The notes beneath the pieces were generated by a model. It did no database searches, was not told the origin of the DNA, and was given only the letters and a program-made list of their open reading frames with translations. Position numbers and translations under genes: made by a program. DNA of 64,000 nucleotides. It comes from Firmicutes bacterium TM09-10. Its GTDB lineage: Bacteria; Bacillota; Clostridia; Lachnospirales; Lachnospiraceae. The stretch is from NCBI GenBank assembly GCA_003481005.1, contig QUKC01000007.1, positions 1 to 64,000 of the forward strand, in the 5' to 3' direction. Shown in pieces: positions 18,132-27,123 of the stretch (positions within the stretch are counted from its first letter, which is position 1; the number at the start of each line of letters is the position of its first letter).

Positions 18132-19532
18132 ATGAAAGAGAAAAAAGGGAGCTTCAGCGGCTCAATCGGATTTGTGCTGGCTGCGGCGGGGAGTGCGGTA
18201 GGTGTCGGAAATATTTGGCGTTTTCCTTATTTATGTGCAAAGGACGGCGGCGGACTGTTTCTGCTTATTTATCTGGTGCTGGTGTTGACATTTGGTTTTG
18301 TTCTTTTGACAACGGATGTGGCGATCGGGAGGAAAACAAAGAAAAATGCGCTGAATGCATTTGCTGCGATTTGTCCGAAGTGGAAATTTCTGGGATATCT
18401 GACGTTTCTGGTCCCGGTGCTGATTATGACCTATTATTCGGTCATCGGCGGCTGGATTACGAAATATTTTGTGGAATACCTGGTATCTGGGGATAACGTG
18501 CCTGCACAGGACGGATATTTCACTTCGTTTATCACGTCAAAGGCAGCCCCGATCGTGTTTATGCTTCTGTTTCTGGCGCTGACAGCAGCGGTCGTTTACG
18601 GCGGTGTGGAAAAGGGAATCGAAAAGGTTTCGAGCTTTATTATGCCTGTACTGGTTGTTTTGATTGTGGCGATTGCGATTTTTTCCCTGACGCTGTCGGC
18701 AGAAGGGGAGGACGGTACGGTTCGGACGGGAATGCAGGGACTGGCGATTTATCTGCTGCCGGATTTTCATGGACTGACGGTGAAACGGTTTCTGGAGATT
18801 TTGCTGGATGCGATGAGCCAGCTGTTTTTCTCCCTGAGTGTTTCGATGGGCATCATGGTGACTTATGGTTCCTATGTAAAAGATGACGTGGACTTAAATA
18901 AAACGACGAACCAGATCGAAATTTTTGATACAGGAGTTGCATTCCTCGCTGGAATGATGATTCTGCCTGCGGTTTATGTGTTCCTTGGAAAAGAGGGCAT
19001 GGCGTCCGGTCCCAGCCTGATTTTCATTTCGCTGCCGAAGGTTTTTTCGGCGATGCGAGGCGCAGGAAGAATCGTGGCAATCGCCTTTTTCCTGATGATG
19101 GGCTTTGCGGCGCTGACATCGTGTGTATCCGTTATGGAAACGCTGGTTGCAAACTGTATGGAAGTATTTCATCAAACGCGCAAAAAGATGTGTGGACTGA
19201 TCGGCGTTTATTCGCTGGTAACGGCGGTGCTGATCTGCCTTGGCTACAACGTGCTTTACTTTGAACTGCCGTTGCCAAACGGTTCCACCGGACAGCTGCT
19301 CGATGTGATGGACTATATCAGCAACAGCTTTCTGATGCCGTTTATTTCCTTGCTGACGAGCATCCTGATCGGCTGGGTGATTGGCCCGGACTGGATCGTC
19401 GGTGAGGTGGAGAAAAACGGTGAGCGCTTTACAAGGGCGAAGCTGTATCGTTTTATGATCAAATACGTCGTGCCGGTTGTGATGCTGATCCTGTTTTTGA
19501 CTTCGACGGGACTGTGGAATAGGATTGCGTAA
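18132..19532 (+). CDS. Sodium-dependent transporter, neurotransmitter:sodium symporter (NSS) family
   Basis: The 466-residue protein is an NSS/LeuT-fold symporter that probably imports an amino acid with sodium. About twelve hydrophobic segments are visible. The first membrane helix carries the family signature GFVLAAAGSAVGVGNIWRFPYL, which lines the substrate and sodium sites, followed by KDGGGLFLLIYL. FALTSCVSVMETL in helix 8 matches the sodium-binding region. ATG 18132 is chosen because GGAGGAGAGA precedes it; the longer frame would need a TTG start. It is divergent from an XRE regulator. The substrate cannot be told from sequence alone; tryptophan, tyrosine and branched-chain amino acids are common in bacterial members. 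Confidence 0.93.
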   Translation: MKEKKGSFSGSIGFVLAAAGSAVGVGNIWRFPYLCAKDGGGLFLLIYLVLVLTFGFVLLTTDVAIGRKTKKNALNAFAAICPKWKFLGYLTFLVPVLIMTYYSVIGGWITKYFVEYLVSGDNVPAQDGYFTSFITSKAAPIVFMLLFLALTAAVVYGGVEKGIEKVSSFIMPVLVVLIVAIAIFSLTLSAEGEDGTVRTGMQGLAIYLLPDFHGLTVKRFLEILLDAMSQLFFSLSVSMGIMVTYGSYVKDDVDLNKTTNQIEIFDTGVAFLAGMMILPAVYVFLGKEGMASGPSLIFISLPKVFSAMRGAGRIVAIAFFLMMGFAALTSCVSVMETLVANCMEVFHQTRKKMCGLIGVYSLVTAVLICLGYNVLYFELPLPNGSTGQLLDVMDYISNSFLMPFISLLTSILIGWVIGPDWIVGEVEKNGERFTRAKLYRFMIKYVVPVVMLILFLTSTGLWNRIA

Positions 19533-19599
19533 GGATTGATTCTAATTCTTAAATATATTAAAATTGTATAAAAGCTCTTCTATAAAATGAAATGTATGG

Positions 19600-19605
19600 T
19601 ATAAT
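19600..19605 (+). promoter_or_regulatory. -10 element for the alcohol dehydrogenase gene
   Basis: A perfect TATAAT within an AT-rich stretch; the -35 (TTCTAT at 19578-19583, 16-bp spacing) is poor. GGAGGG precedes the start codon at 19677. Confidence 0.45.
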
Positions 19606-19676
19606 ATAACCAACAAAGTCGTTAAAAATCTAATGATTCAGAAAACGTACATCTTATTTACAGGAGGGCTTTTACA

Positions 19677-20894
19677 ATGGCAAGATTTACATTACCAAGA
19701 GACTTATATCATGGAAAAGGTGCCCTGGAAGCACTTAAGACATTTAAGGGCAAGAAAGCAATGATTTGTGTTGGCGGTGGATCCATGAAGCGTTTTGGAT
19801 TTTTAGCCAGGGCAGAGCAGTATCTGAAAGAAGCCGGCATGGAAGTGCAGTTATTCGAGGGTATCGAACCAGACCCTTCTGTTGAAACTGTTATGAAAGG
19901 TGCGGCTGCGATGCAGGCATTTGAGCCGGACTGGATTGTTGCAATGGGCGGAGGTTCTCCAATCGATGCAGCAAAGGCAATGTGGATTAAATACGAATAT
20001 CCAGATATCACATTTGAAGATATGTGTAAAGTATTTGGGATTCCATCCCTTCGCCAGAAAGCACATTTCTGTGCAATTTCTTCGACATCTGGAACAGCGA
20101 CCGAAGTGACTGCATTTTCGATCATTACTGATTACGAAAAAGGAATCAAATATCCAATTGCAGATTTTGAGATAACACCGGATGTTGCTATCGTAGACCC
20201 GGATTTAGCAGAGACGATGCCACAGAAATTAGTTGCACACACAGGAATGGATGCGATGACACATGCGATTGAAGCTTATGTTTCCACTGCAAACTGTGAC
20301 TTCACAGATCCGCTTGCCCTGCATGCAATTAAGATGATTCAGAAAGATTTGGTAGATTCTTATCATGGAGACATGGCAAAGAGAGATTCCATGCACAATG
20401 CACAATGTCTTGCCGGAATGGCATTTTCCAATGCACTTTTAGGAATTGTACACTCCATGGCACATAAGACAGGCGCAGCGTTTGCAGATTATGGTGCACA
20501 TATTATCCACGGAGCAGCAAATGCCATGTATCTGCCAAAAGTTATTGCATTCAATGCTAAGGATGAGACTGCAAAGAAACGTTATGGTGAGATTGCAGAT
20601 TTCATGGAACTTGGCGGAAACAGCCTGGATGAAAAGGTACAGCTTTTGATTGCATACCTTCGCAAGATGAATGATGATTTAAAGATTCCGCATTGTATCA
20701 AGAACTACGGACAGGACAGCTACCCAACAGATCAGGGATTCGTTCCGGAAGAAGTGTTCTTAGAAAGATTGTCGGAAATTGCAGCGAATGCAATCCTTGA
20801 TGCTTGTACAGGTTCAAATCCAAGACAGCCAAGCCAGGAAGAAATGGAAAAATTGCTGAAATGCTGTTATTACGATACAGAAGTAGACTTCTAA
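19677..20894 (+). CDS. Iron-containing alcohol dehydrogenase
   Basis: The 405-residue group III alcohol dehydrogenase probably interconverts aldehydes and alcohols with NAD(P)H during fermentation. The N-terminal nucleotide-binding domain has GGGSMKRFGF and the GGGSPIDAAKAMW loop. The C-terminal helical domain carries metal ligands in GMDAMTHAIEAY and the HSMAHKTGA...HGAANAMYLP stretch, where Asp and three His bind iron. Length is normal. The gene uses CCA for proline and TTA for leucine far more than its neighbours, which prefer CCG and CTG, and its promoter region is AT-rich; this may reflect high expression or transfer. It is monocistronic and ends in two hairpin terminators. Confidence 0.95.
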   Translation: MARFTLPRDLYHGKGALEALKTFKGKKAMICVGGGSMKRFGFLARAEQYLKEAGMEVQLFEGIEPDPSVETVMKGAAAMQAFEPDWIVAMGGGSPIDAAKAMWIKYEYPDITFEDMCKVFGIPSLRQKAHFCAISSTSGTATEVTAFSIITDYEKGIKYPIADFEITPDVAIVDPDLAETMPQKLVAHTGMDAMTHAIEAYVSTANCDFTDPLALHAIKMIQKDLVDSYHGDMAKRDSMHNAQCLAGMAFSNALLGIVHSMAHKTGAAFADYGAHIIHGAANAMYLPKVIAFNAKDETAKKRYGEIADFMELGGNSLDEKVQLLIAYLRKMNDDLKIPHCIKNYGQDSYPTDQGFVPEEVFLERLSEIAANAILDACTGSNPRQPSQEEMEKLLKCCYYDTEVDF

Positions 20895-20903
20895 GCAAGA
20901 ATG

Positions 20904-20942
20904 AAAAGGCGCTCCATCAGAAGTGGTGGTGCGCCTTTCTTA
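20904..20942 (+). terminator. Terminator after the alcohol dehydrogenase gene
   Basis: AAAGGCGC (20905-20912) pairs with GCGCCTTT (20931-20938), followed by CTTAT. Confidence 0.75.
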
Positions 20943-20943
20943 T

Positions 20944-20998
20944 AGGAAACTTCGTTTCCATACGATAAAAAACGCTCTGCGAGGATGCGCACTCGGTG
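20944..20998 (+). repeat. Dispersed 55-bp intergenic repeat, copy A
   Basis: About 55 bp beginning GGAAACTTCGTTTCCAT and ending GGATGCGCACTCGG. It matches the reverse complement of 48827-48880 with only a handful of differences. The first 15 bases are themselves a small hairpin (GGAAAC TTC GTTTCC). Confidence 0.8.
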
Positions 20999-21008
20999 TA
21001 CATGAGAT

Positions 21009-21054
21009 CGAGGCTATTCCGTCAGTTTATGACTGCGGGATAGCCTCGTTTTTT
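21009..21054 (+). terminator. Second hairpin terminator downstream of the alcohol dehydrogenase gene
   Basis: CGAGGCTAT (21009-21017) pairs with ATAGCCTCG (21040-21048), followed by six T. Right after it is another perfect hairpin, GAGCCTCCG (21061-21069) with CGGAGGCTC (21080-21088), which lacks a T-run. Confidence 0.8.
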
Positions 21055-21123
21055 CGTTAGGAGCCTCCGCTGCAACAGCCGGAGGCTCATTCGTTTCAGG
21101 GTTCAGTTTTTGTTTGCAGCTGT

Positions 21124-21873
21124 TTATTCTGCCGCCGGAGCATCGGATTCGGAAGTGGTTTCCTCAGTCTTTGCATCACCGGAGGTTTCCTCAGCCTTTG
21201 CATCGCCGGAGTTTTCCTCAGCCGCCGGAGCAGCCTTAGCTTCCTTTGCAGCCTCTTCCTTTGCAAGTGCCTCGGCAGCTTCCTTTGCCTCTGCAGCAGC
21301 TTCGGCTACAGTGGTGTGAACCTTGTCTGCTACGTAGCGGGCAGCGTCTTTGGCCAGATCAGCGGCAGCACTTCCGGCCTGCTTTGCAGCGCCGGCAGCG
21401 GTGTGAGCGGCTTCTTCGACAGCCTGTACATCTTCGTTGCTGCGAACCTTGTCGACTGTTTCGTTGATCTTGCCGGTTACGGTTTCGTATTCGCTGCTGT
21501 TTTTGATTCTGGAAACGGTGTCGCCGACTTTATTGAAAACAGTGTCGCGCAGCTGGACAGCCTTATCCTGAGCAGCCTTTAAGTCCAGGGTCACATAGGT
21601 ATGCCCGTCCTCTTTCGTTTCGGAAGAAAAGACGGGAGTGTCTTCTTTTGCTTCTTCTTTGGCTTCCTCCGGATGCTCGCTTTCATCGACGAAATCATCG
21701 TCCGTGAAATCGGTGTCGTCAAAGTCATCCTCTGGATCTTTTTCGAAATCATCCTCTTCTTCCGGAGCTTCCTGCACTGCGGCTTTTTTATTCTGGAGAT
21801 AATAATAAGCAGCGGCAGCAGCGGTGCCGGCGGTAACTGCGAGAGTGAAAAGTTTTCCTAATTTTTTAGCCAT
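21124..21873 (-). CDS. Membrane-anchored acidic/Ala-rich protein, YtxH-like
   Basis: The 249-residue protein has one N-terminal hydrophobic segment (about residues 8-24, LFTLAVTAGTAAAAAYYYLQ), then a strongly acidic stretch (DDFEKDPEDDFDDTDF), then long Ala/Glu/Lys-rich amphipathic helix with LEA/apolipoprotein-like heptads, and a degenerate C-terminal tandem repeat (SGDAKAEET / SGDAKTEET). That architecture resembles YtxH-type general-stress membrane proteins of Firmicutes, but no enzymatic motif is present. ATG 21873 follows GGAGGGC and is preferred over 21888. Low complexity makes homology calls unreliable. It is divergent from the TetR gene. Confidence 0.75.
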   Translation of the reverse strand: MAKKLGKLFTLAVTAGTAAAAAYYYLQNKKAAVQEAPEEEDDFEKDPEDDFDDTDFTDDDFVDESEHPEEAKEEAKEDTPVFSSETKEDGHTYVTLDLKAAQDKAVQLRDTVFNKVGDTVSRIKNSSEYETVTGKINETVDKVRSNEDVQAVEEAAHTAAGAAKQAGSAAADLAKDAARYVADKVHTTVAEAAAEAKEAAEALAKEEAAKEAKAAPAAEENSGDAKAEETSGDAKTEETTSESDAPAAE

Positions 21874-21978
21874 AATAATGCCCTCCATACATATACCAGA
21901 ATATGGTTACTTATTTCTCTCATTTTAATACTATTTTATGAAAATGAAAAGGTCAGTATGTATGAAAAATCTATAAAC

Positions 21979-22008
21979 TTAACATTGAAGTGACCCTGCA
22001 GGTATGAT
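21979..22008 (+). promoter_or_regulatory. Possible promoter of the TetR-DUF6062-codB-feoAB operon
   Basis: TTAACA (21979-21984), 18-bp spacer, TATGAT (22003-22008), about 44 nt before the TetR start codon. Confidence 0.45.
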
Positions 22009-22051
22009 AGAATGAAACGACTCAGAAAGTCAATGACGCGGGGACAGACAC

Positions 22052-22660
22052 ATGAATGATAAATTTTTTGATTTGAAACAGGAAAAGCAGGACCGGATGA
22101 TCAACGCATCTCTGAAGATTTTTTCCAGGGGAGGCTATCGACACGCCAGCACGGATGAGATCGTAAAGGAGGCGGGGATCAGTAAGGGACTGCTTTTTCA
22201 TTATTTTGGAAGTAAACTGGGGCTGTACGGATTTCTGTTTGACTACAGCGCGCGCTTTATGTTGTTGGAGCTTTCCAGAGAGGTAAAACGTTCCGAAACG
22301 GATTATTTTGCCCTGACAAAGCAGATGGAACAGGCGCGGATGCAGGTGATGAAGCTTTATCCGTATATGCAGCGGTTTCTGGATGTTGCAGTAAAAGAAG
22401 AGCATACGGAAGCGGTGGAGCGGATCGCGGAAAAGAAGCTGGATTACGAGGATCGGCTGCGGGCATACAGCATGCAGGCAGATTACAGCATTTTTGCACC
22501 ATACGGGGATTCTGTGCGCGTGACAAAAATGGTGCGCTATACGATCGACGGGCTGACCGATGAGATGTCGGAGCGCTACGATTTTTCCCCGGAGAAGCTT
22601 TTTGCAGAGATCTGCGCTTATCTGGACACGCTGAGGCGGATGACCATAAAAGAGACTTAA
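22052..22660 (+). CDS. TetR/AcrR-family transcriptional regulator
   Basis: The 202-residue repressor-type protein has the TetR N-terminal helix-turn-helix at about residues 14-60: RMINASLKIFSRGGYRHAST, then EIVKEAGISKGLLFHYFGSK with the recognition helix and the conserved HYFGSK. The C-terminal ligand domain is variable, as usual. It heads a tight same-strand run (33 bp to a DUF6062-like gene, 24 bp to codB, then overlapping feoAB), so it probably regulates that operon; its ligand is unknown. A promoter-like sequence lies 44 bp upstream. Confidence 0.92.
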   Translation: MNDKFFDLKQEKQDRMINASLKIFSRGGYRHASTDEIVKEAGISKGLLFHYFGSKLGLYGFLFDYSARFMLLELSREVKRSETDYFALTKQMEQARMQVMKLYPYMQRFLDVAVKEEHTEAVERIAEKKLDYEDRLRAYSMQADYSIFAPYGDSVRVTKMVRYTIDGLTDEMSERYDFSPEKLFAEICAYLDTLRRMTIKET

Positions 22661-22693
22661 AGGCGCAAGCAACTGCGGAATGGAGGAAGAAGA

Positions 22694-23452
22694 GTGAAAG
22701 AAAAGCTTTATACGATACCGCTGAATGATGCGGTAAATGCGGGCGATGAGTGCCCTTTTTGTTATATCGAGCGGAATGTAGAGCAGGATCTGATGGATTT
22801 TGTGCTTGGCTCCTGCGCTTCGTACATGGAGAGCGATGTCCGTGAGGATACAGACCGGGAAGGATTTTGCCGCACGCACATGAAAAAAATGTTCGATTAC
22901 GGCAACACCCTTGGCAATGGGTGGATTTTAAAAACCTACTATAAAAAACTGCTGTCCGAAATGGATGGCGAATTCAGGCATTTCAGGCCGCAGAAGCAGT
23001 CGATGGGGGACAAGCTGCGCAAAATTGCGCCGAAAAACTCCGTGGCAGACTGGGTGCAGAAAAAGGAAAGCACCTGCTATATCTGCGACCGTTTCCAAAA
23101 AGAATACCAGCGCTATCTGGACACTTTTTTCTATTTATATGAAAAAGACCCGGATTTCAAAGCACGAATTGCGAAGAGTAAGGGCTTTTGCCTGCATCAT
23201 TTTGGGGAGCTTTGCAGCAGCGCGGATACCAGACTGTCGGAGAAGGAAAAAGAGACCTTTTTCCCGGAAATTTTCGAGATTATGCAGAAAAATATGGAGC
23301 GTATGAGCGCAGATGTGGACTGGCTGATTGAAAAATTCGATTACCAGAACAAGGACGCCGACTGGAAAAATTCCAAAGATGCCATACAGCGCGGAATGCA
23401 GAATATCCGGGGCGGTTACCCGGCCGATCCGGTTTATAAAATGAATAAATAA
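22694..23452 (+). CDS. DUF6062-like Cys-rich protein of unknown function
   Basis: The 252-residue soluble protein starts at GTG 22694, preceded by GGAGGAAG. It contains two repeated metal-site-like modules: ECPFCYIE at about 16-23 with a following GFCRTHMKKMF (about 56-66), and STCYICDRF (about 122-130) with a following GFCLHHFGELC (about 163-173). Each is a CxxC plus C-x-x-H pair, suggesting two structural zinc sites or a redox/metal-binding role (inference). The arrangement fits an uncharacterised Clostridia family I recall as DUF6062. It lies between the TetR gene and cytosine permease in a probable operon that also encodes ferrous iron uptake. Confidence 0.72.
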   Translation: MKEKLYTIPLNDAVNAGDECPFCYIERNVEQDLMDFVLGSCASYMESDVREDTDREGFCRTHMKKMFDYGNTLGNGWILKTYYKKLLSEMDGEFRHFRPQKQSMGDKLRKIAPKNSVADWVQKKESTCYICDRFQKEYQRYLDTFFYLYEKDPDFKARIAKSKGFCLHHFGELCSSADTRLSEKEKETFFPEIFEIMQKNMERMSADVDWLIEKFDYQNKDADWKNSKDAIQRGMQNIRGGYPADPVYKMNK

Positions 23453-23476
23453 AACAGGAGAAGTGAGAGAAAAGAC

Positions 23477-24730
23477 ATGAGTAATACAAAAGAAACCAAA
23501 GTAGAAGACCATGATTATTCCCTGCAGCCGGTGCCTCAGTTTGCACGGCGCAGGCTGCTGACCATGTTTATGATCATGCTTGGCTTTACGTTTTTTTCGG
23601 CCAGCATGTGGACGGGACAGACGCTGGGCGACAGCCTTGACCTGTCCGGTTTTATCGGTTCCCTGATCCTGGGAGGCATCATTCTTGCAATTTATACCGG
23701 CTCTCTGGCTTATGTCGGTGCCAAAACCGGACTTTCCCTGGATCTGCTGGCACAGCATTCCTTTGGTGCAAAGGGCTCCTATTTGCCGTCTGTACTGACC
23801 AGCTTTACCCAGATCGGATGGTTTGGCGTAGGTGTTGCGATGTTTGCAATTCCGGTTGCAAAACTGATCGCTCCGGAAAATCCCTGGCTGCCTTATTTGC
23901 TCGTTGCGATTGCCGGCATTTGCATGACCGGTTCCGCATTTTTCGGAATTAAGGCGATGACCATCGTCAGCTATATTTCCGTTCCGCTGATCGCAATTCT
24001 TGGCATTACGGCGATGGTAATGGCGGTCAAAACCGGTGACGTTCCGCTGGCTGAAAAATTTGCAGAAAGCCAGGGTATGAGCGTCATTGCAGGCGCCGGA
24101 CTGGTCATCGGTTCGTTTGTCAGCGGCGGTACGGCAACTCCGAACTTTGCAAGATTTTCCAAAACGGCACTGCAGTCCGTTATCGTCACAGTAGTTGCAT
24201 TCTTTATCGGCAACAGTCTGATGTTCTGCTTCGGCGCGTTCAGCGGCGTTTATGTAGGCGGAAACGATATTTTTGAAGTTATGGTTGCGCTGAACCTGAC
24301 GGTATTTGCGATTATCGTCCTGGGCTTAAATATCTGGACAACCAATGATAACGCGCTTTATACCGCAGGTCTTGGACTGTCCAATATCACAAAAGTGCGT
24401 AAACGTCCGATGGTTGTAATTTCCGGTATTCTGGGAACCGTAACCGCGGTATGGCTGTACAACAATTTTGTCGGCTGGCTGAATATCTTAAACTGCACAC
24501 TGCCTCCGGTTGGCATGATTGTTGTACTTGGCTATTTCTGCCATAAAGAAGAATACGAAAAATGGGATGTGATTCCCAGACAGGTCAACTGGTTCGCAAT
24601 CGCAGGCGTCCTCATCGGCGCGGCTGTTGCAAATCTGGTTCCGTGGGGCATCGCTTCTGTCAACGGCATGGTTATTGCAGCAGTATGTTACCTTGTTGGA
24701 GAACTGGTAGAACGGAAGAAGAAAAAATGA
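23477..24730 (+). CDS. codB: Cytosine permease
   Basis: This 417-residue NCS1-family symporter resembles E. coli CodB closely across its length. Conserved stretches include MLGFTFFSASMWTGQTLG, QIGWFGVGVAMFAIPV in the middle, NFARFSK, GLNIWTTNDNALYTAGLG and WLYNNFVGWL. Twelve membrane helices are expected. It imports cytosine or a related pyrimidine; no cytosine deaminase gene (codA) is in the window. AGGAG precedes the ATG. Its stop codon overlaps the feoAB start (ATGA), so the two are translationally coupled, an unexpected pairing of nucleobase and iron uptake. Confidence 0.93.
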   Translation: MSNTKETKVEDHDYSLQPVPQFARRRLLTMFMIMLGFTFFSASMWTGQTLGDSLDLSGFIGSLILGGIILAIYTGSLAYVGAKTGLSLDLLAQHSFGAKGSYLPSVLTSFTQIGWFGVGVAMFAIPVAKLIAPENPWLPYLLVAIAGICMTGSAFFGIKAMTIVSYISVPLIAILGITAMVMAVKTGDVPLAEKFAESQGMSVIAGAGLVIGSFVSGGTATPNFARFSKTALQSVIVTVVAFFIGNSLMFCFGAFSGVYVGGNDIFEVMVALNLTVFAIIVLGLNIWTTNDNALYTAGLGLSNITKVRKRPMVVISGILGTVTAVWLYNNFVGWLNILNCTLPPVGMIVVLGYFCHKEEYEKWDVIPRQVNWFAIAGVLIGAAVANLVPWGIASVNGMVIAAVCYLVGELVERKKKK

Positions 24731-27069
24731 CATTACGAGAATTACCAATTGGAAAAACAGCCACAATCAAATCGGTCGGAGGAGAGGGCGCGCGTCGGCA
24801 GCACTTTCTGGATATGGGACTGATTCCGCAGGGCGACGTGACGATGGTGAAATATGCGCCCATGGGCGATCCGATGGAGCTGCGGATTCACAGCTATGAA
24901 CTGACGCTGCGCCTGGCAGATGCGGAGAAAATTGAAATAGAGAATGTGCGGGACGTCTGTCCTGAGACTTCCCGGCAGATGGGGAAGCCGATTCCGCATC
25001 CGGGTCTGGGAGAAGAGGGAAAATATCACGATAAGGAAAAGGAAGATCCGCTGCCGGATCAGGAGGTGCTGACGTTTGCCCTTGCCGGCAACCAAAACTG
25101 CGGAAAAACGACACTTTTTAATCAGCTGACCGGCTCAAATCAGCATGTCGGAAACTTTCCGGGTGTTACGGTAGACCGAAAGGACGGTCAGATCCGTGGA
25201 CAGGAAAATACGCTGGTAACGGATCTGCCGGGCATTTATTCGATGTCCCCCTATTCCAGCGAAGAGGTTGTGACGAGAAACTTTCTGCTGGAGGAGCACC
25301 CAAAAGGAATTATCAATATCGTGGATGCGACAAATATCGAACGGAACCTTTATTTGACGATGCAGCTGATGGAGCTGGATATCCCGATGGTGCTGGCGCT
25401 TAATATGATGGATGAGGTGCGGGAAAACGGCGGCTCCATTCTGGTCAATCAGATGGAGGCGCTTCTGGGCATTCCGGTTGTTCCGATTTCCGCAGCCAAA
25501 AACGAAGGCATTGAAGAGCTGATTTCCCATGCGGTTCATGTGGCAAAGTATCAGGAGCGCCCCGGACGGGTGGATTTTTGCGACAGTGAGGAAGACGGCG
25601 GTGCCGTGCATCGGTGTCTGCATGCGATCATGCATTTTATTGAAGATCATGCAAAAGAAGCGGAGATTCCGGTGCGGTTTGCAGCTTCAAAGCTTGCAGA
25701 GGGAGATGTCCTGATCCGGGACAGCCTGAAGCTGGATGAAAATGAAAAGGAAACCCTGGAACATATCATCTGCCAGATGGAAGCAGAGCGGGGGCTGGAC
25801 CGTGCCGCTGCGATTGCGCACATGCGGTTTGATTTTATCGAAAAGGTGTGCGACGAAACGGTGATTCGCCCCAAAGAGAGTAAAGAACATATCCGCAGTC
25901 AGAAAATCGACCGGATTTTAACGGGAAAATATACGGCGCTTCCGTGCTTTGCAGGCATTATGGCACTGGTGTTTTTCCTGACTTTCAGCGTAATCGGATC
26001 AGGCCTGTCAGATCTGCTCGATGCAGGGATTACGGCGCTTGGAAGCTGGGTGGATGCGCACATGACAGCGTGGAACGTAAACGATGTGATTCATTCTCTT
26101 GTGATGGACGGTATTTTTAACGGCGTCGGAAGCGTGCTGAGCTTTCTGCCCATCATTGTGACGCTGTTTTTCTTTTTGTCGCTGTTGGAGGACAGCGGAT
26201 ATATGGCGCGGGTTGCGTTTGTGATGGACAAGCTGCTGCGCAAAATTGGTCTTTCCGGCAGAAGCATTGTGCCGATGCTGGTTGGATTCGGATGTACCGT
26301 GCCGGGCGTTATGGCAAGCCGGACGCTGCCCTCTGCCCGGGACCGGAAAATGACGATTTTACTGACGCCTTTTATGAGCTGTTCTGCAAAGCTGCCGATT
26401 TATGCGTTTTTCACAGCGGCATTTTTCCCGAAACACGGGGCACTTGTGATGATTGCACTGTATTTTGGCGGAATTGTGATCGGGATTTTGATGGCACTTT
26501 TCATGCGCGGTACGCTGTTTCAGGGAGAAGCGGTTCCCTTTGTCATGGAGCTGCCAAACTATCGGATGCCGGGAGCCAAAAATGTTGGACATTTGCTCTG
26601 GGACAAGGCAAAGGATTTTCTGCAGCGGGCCTTTACCGTTATTTTCATGGCAACGCTGGTGATCTGGTTTTTACAGACCTTTGACCTGCATCTGAACATT
26701 GCAGCGGATTCGAAAGACAGCATACTTGCGCTGGCTGCCGGAAGCCTTGCATTTTTGTTTGCACCCATGGGCTTTGGAGACTGGCGGATCTCCACGGCGC
26801 TGATCACCGGATTTATGGCAAAGGAAAGCGTGGTTTCGACGCTTTCCGTGTTGTTTGGTTCCACCGGGGCGCTGCAGACGGTTCTGACGCCGCTTTCTGC
26901 TGCGAGCCTTCTGGTGTTCTGTCTGCTGTATACGCCCTGTGTGGCGGCGATTGCTTCGATTCGTCGGGAGCTTGGCGGAAAATGGGCGGTATTTGTCGTG
27001 GTCGGACAGTGCGTGATCGCCTGGATAGCGGCGTTTGTGGTCTATCAGGTTGGCCATTTGTTTATTTGA
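24727..27069 (+). CDS. feoB: Ferrous iron transporter, FeoA-FeoB fusion
   Basis: The 780-residue protein fuses an N-terminal FeoA SH3-like domain (about 1-75; LRELPIGKTATIKSV, FLDMGLIPQGDVTMVKYAP) to FeoB. The G domain shows G1 GNQNCGKT (121-128), G2 FPGVT, G3 DLPG and G4 NMMD. The membrane part has the two Gate motifs, VGFGCTVPGVMASRT and LLYTPCVAAIA, with conserved Cys residues. It takes up Fe(II), powered or gated by the GTPase. The ATG at 24727 overlaps the codB stop; the longer frame would run deep into codB and is rejected. There is no clear Shine-Dalgarno of its own beyond the A/G-rich codB end, so translation is probably coupled. Confidence 0.95.
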   Translation: MTLRELPIGKTATIKSVGGEGARRQHFLDMGLIPQGDVTMVKYAPMGDPMELRIHSYELTLRLADAEKIEIENVRDVCPETSRQMGKPIPHPGLGEEGKYHDKEKEDPLPDQEVLTFALAGNQNCGKTTLFNQLTGSNQHVGNFPGVTVDRKDGQIRGQENTLVTDLPGIYSMSPYSSEEVVTRNFLLEEHPKGIINIVDATNIERNLYLTMQLMELDIPMVLALNMMDEVRENGGSILVNQMEALLGIPVVPISAAKNEGIEELISHAVHVAKYQERPGRVDFCDSEEDGGAVHRCLHAIMHFIEDHAKEAEIPVRFAASKLAEGDVLIRDSLKLDENEKETLEHIICQMEAERGLDRAAAIAHMRFDFIEKVCDETVIRPKESKEHIRSQKIDRILTGKYTALPCFAGIMALVFFLTFSVIGSGLSDLLDAGITALGSWVDAHMTAWNVNDVIHSLVMDGIFNGVGSVLSFLPIIVTLFFFLSLLEDSGYMARVAFVMDKLLRKIGLSGRSIVPMLVGFGCTVPGVMASRTLPSARDRKMTILLTPFMSCSAKLPIYAFFTAAFFPKHGALVMIALYFGGIVIGILMALFMRGTLFQGEAVPFVMELPNYRMPGAKNVGHLLWDKAKDFLQRAFTVIFMATLVIWFLQTFDLHLNIAADSKDSILALAAGSLAFLFAPMGFGDWRISTALITGFMAKESVVSTLSVLFGSTGALQTVLTPLSAASLLVFCLLYTPCVAAIASIRRELGGKWAVFVVVGQCVIAWIAAFVVYQVGHLFI

Positions 27070-27123
27070 TAATATAATGCCGGGTCTGCGGCGACTAAAA
27101 TAGGAAATCAGGAGAGGTACATT

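Noticed and set aside
20904..21090. Several hairpins in a row considered as a CRISPR array
   Set aside because: The stems differ in sequence and there are no regularly spaced repeats; they are terminators and one copy of a dispersed repeat.
21124..21873. Tandem-repeat C-terminus considered as a surface adhesin
   Set aside because: Only two short degenerate repeats, no signal peptide or sorting motif; the protein fits a YtxH-like membrane-anchored helical protein better.
24562..24726. Longer start for feoAB inside codB
   Set aside because: The extra 55 residues are an out-of-frame reading of codB; the FeoA domain begins at the ATG overlapping the codB stop.
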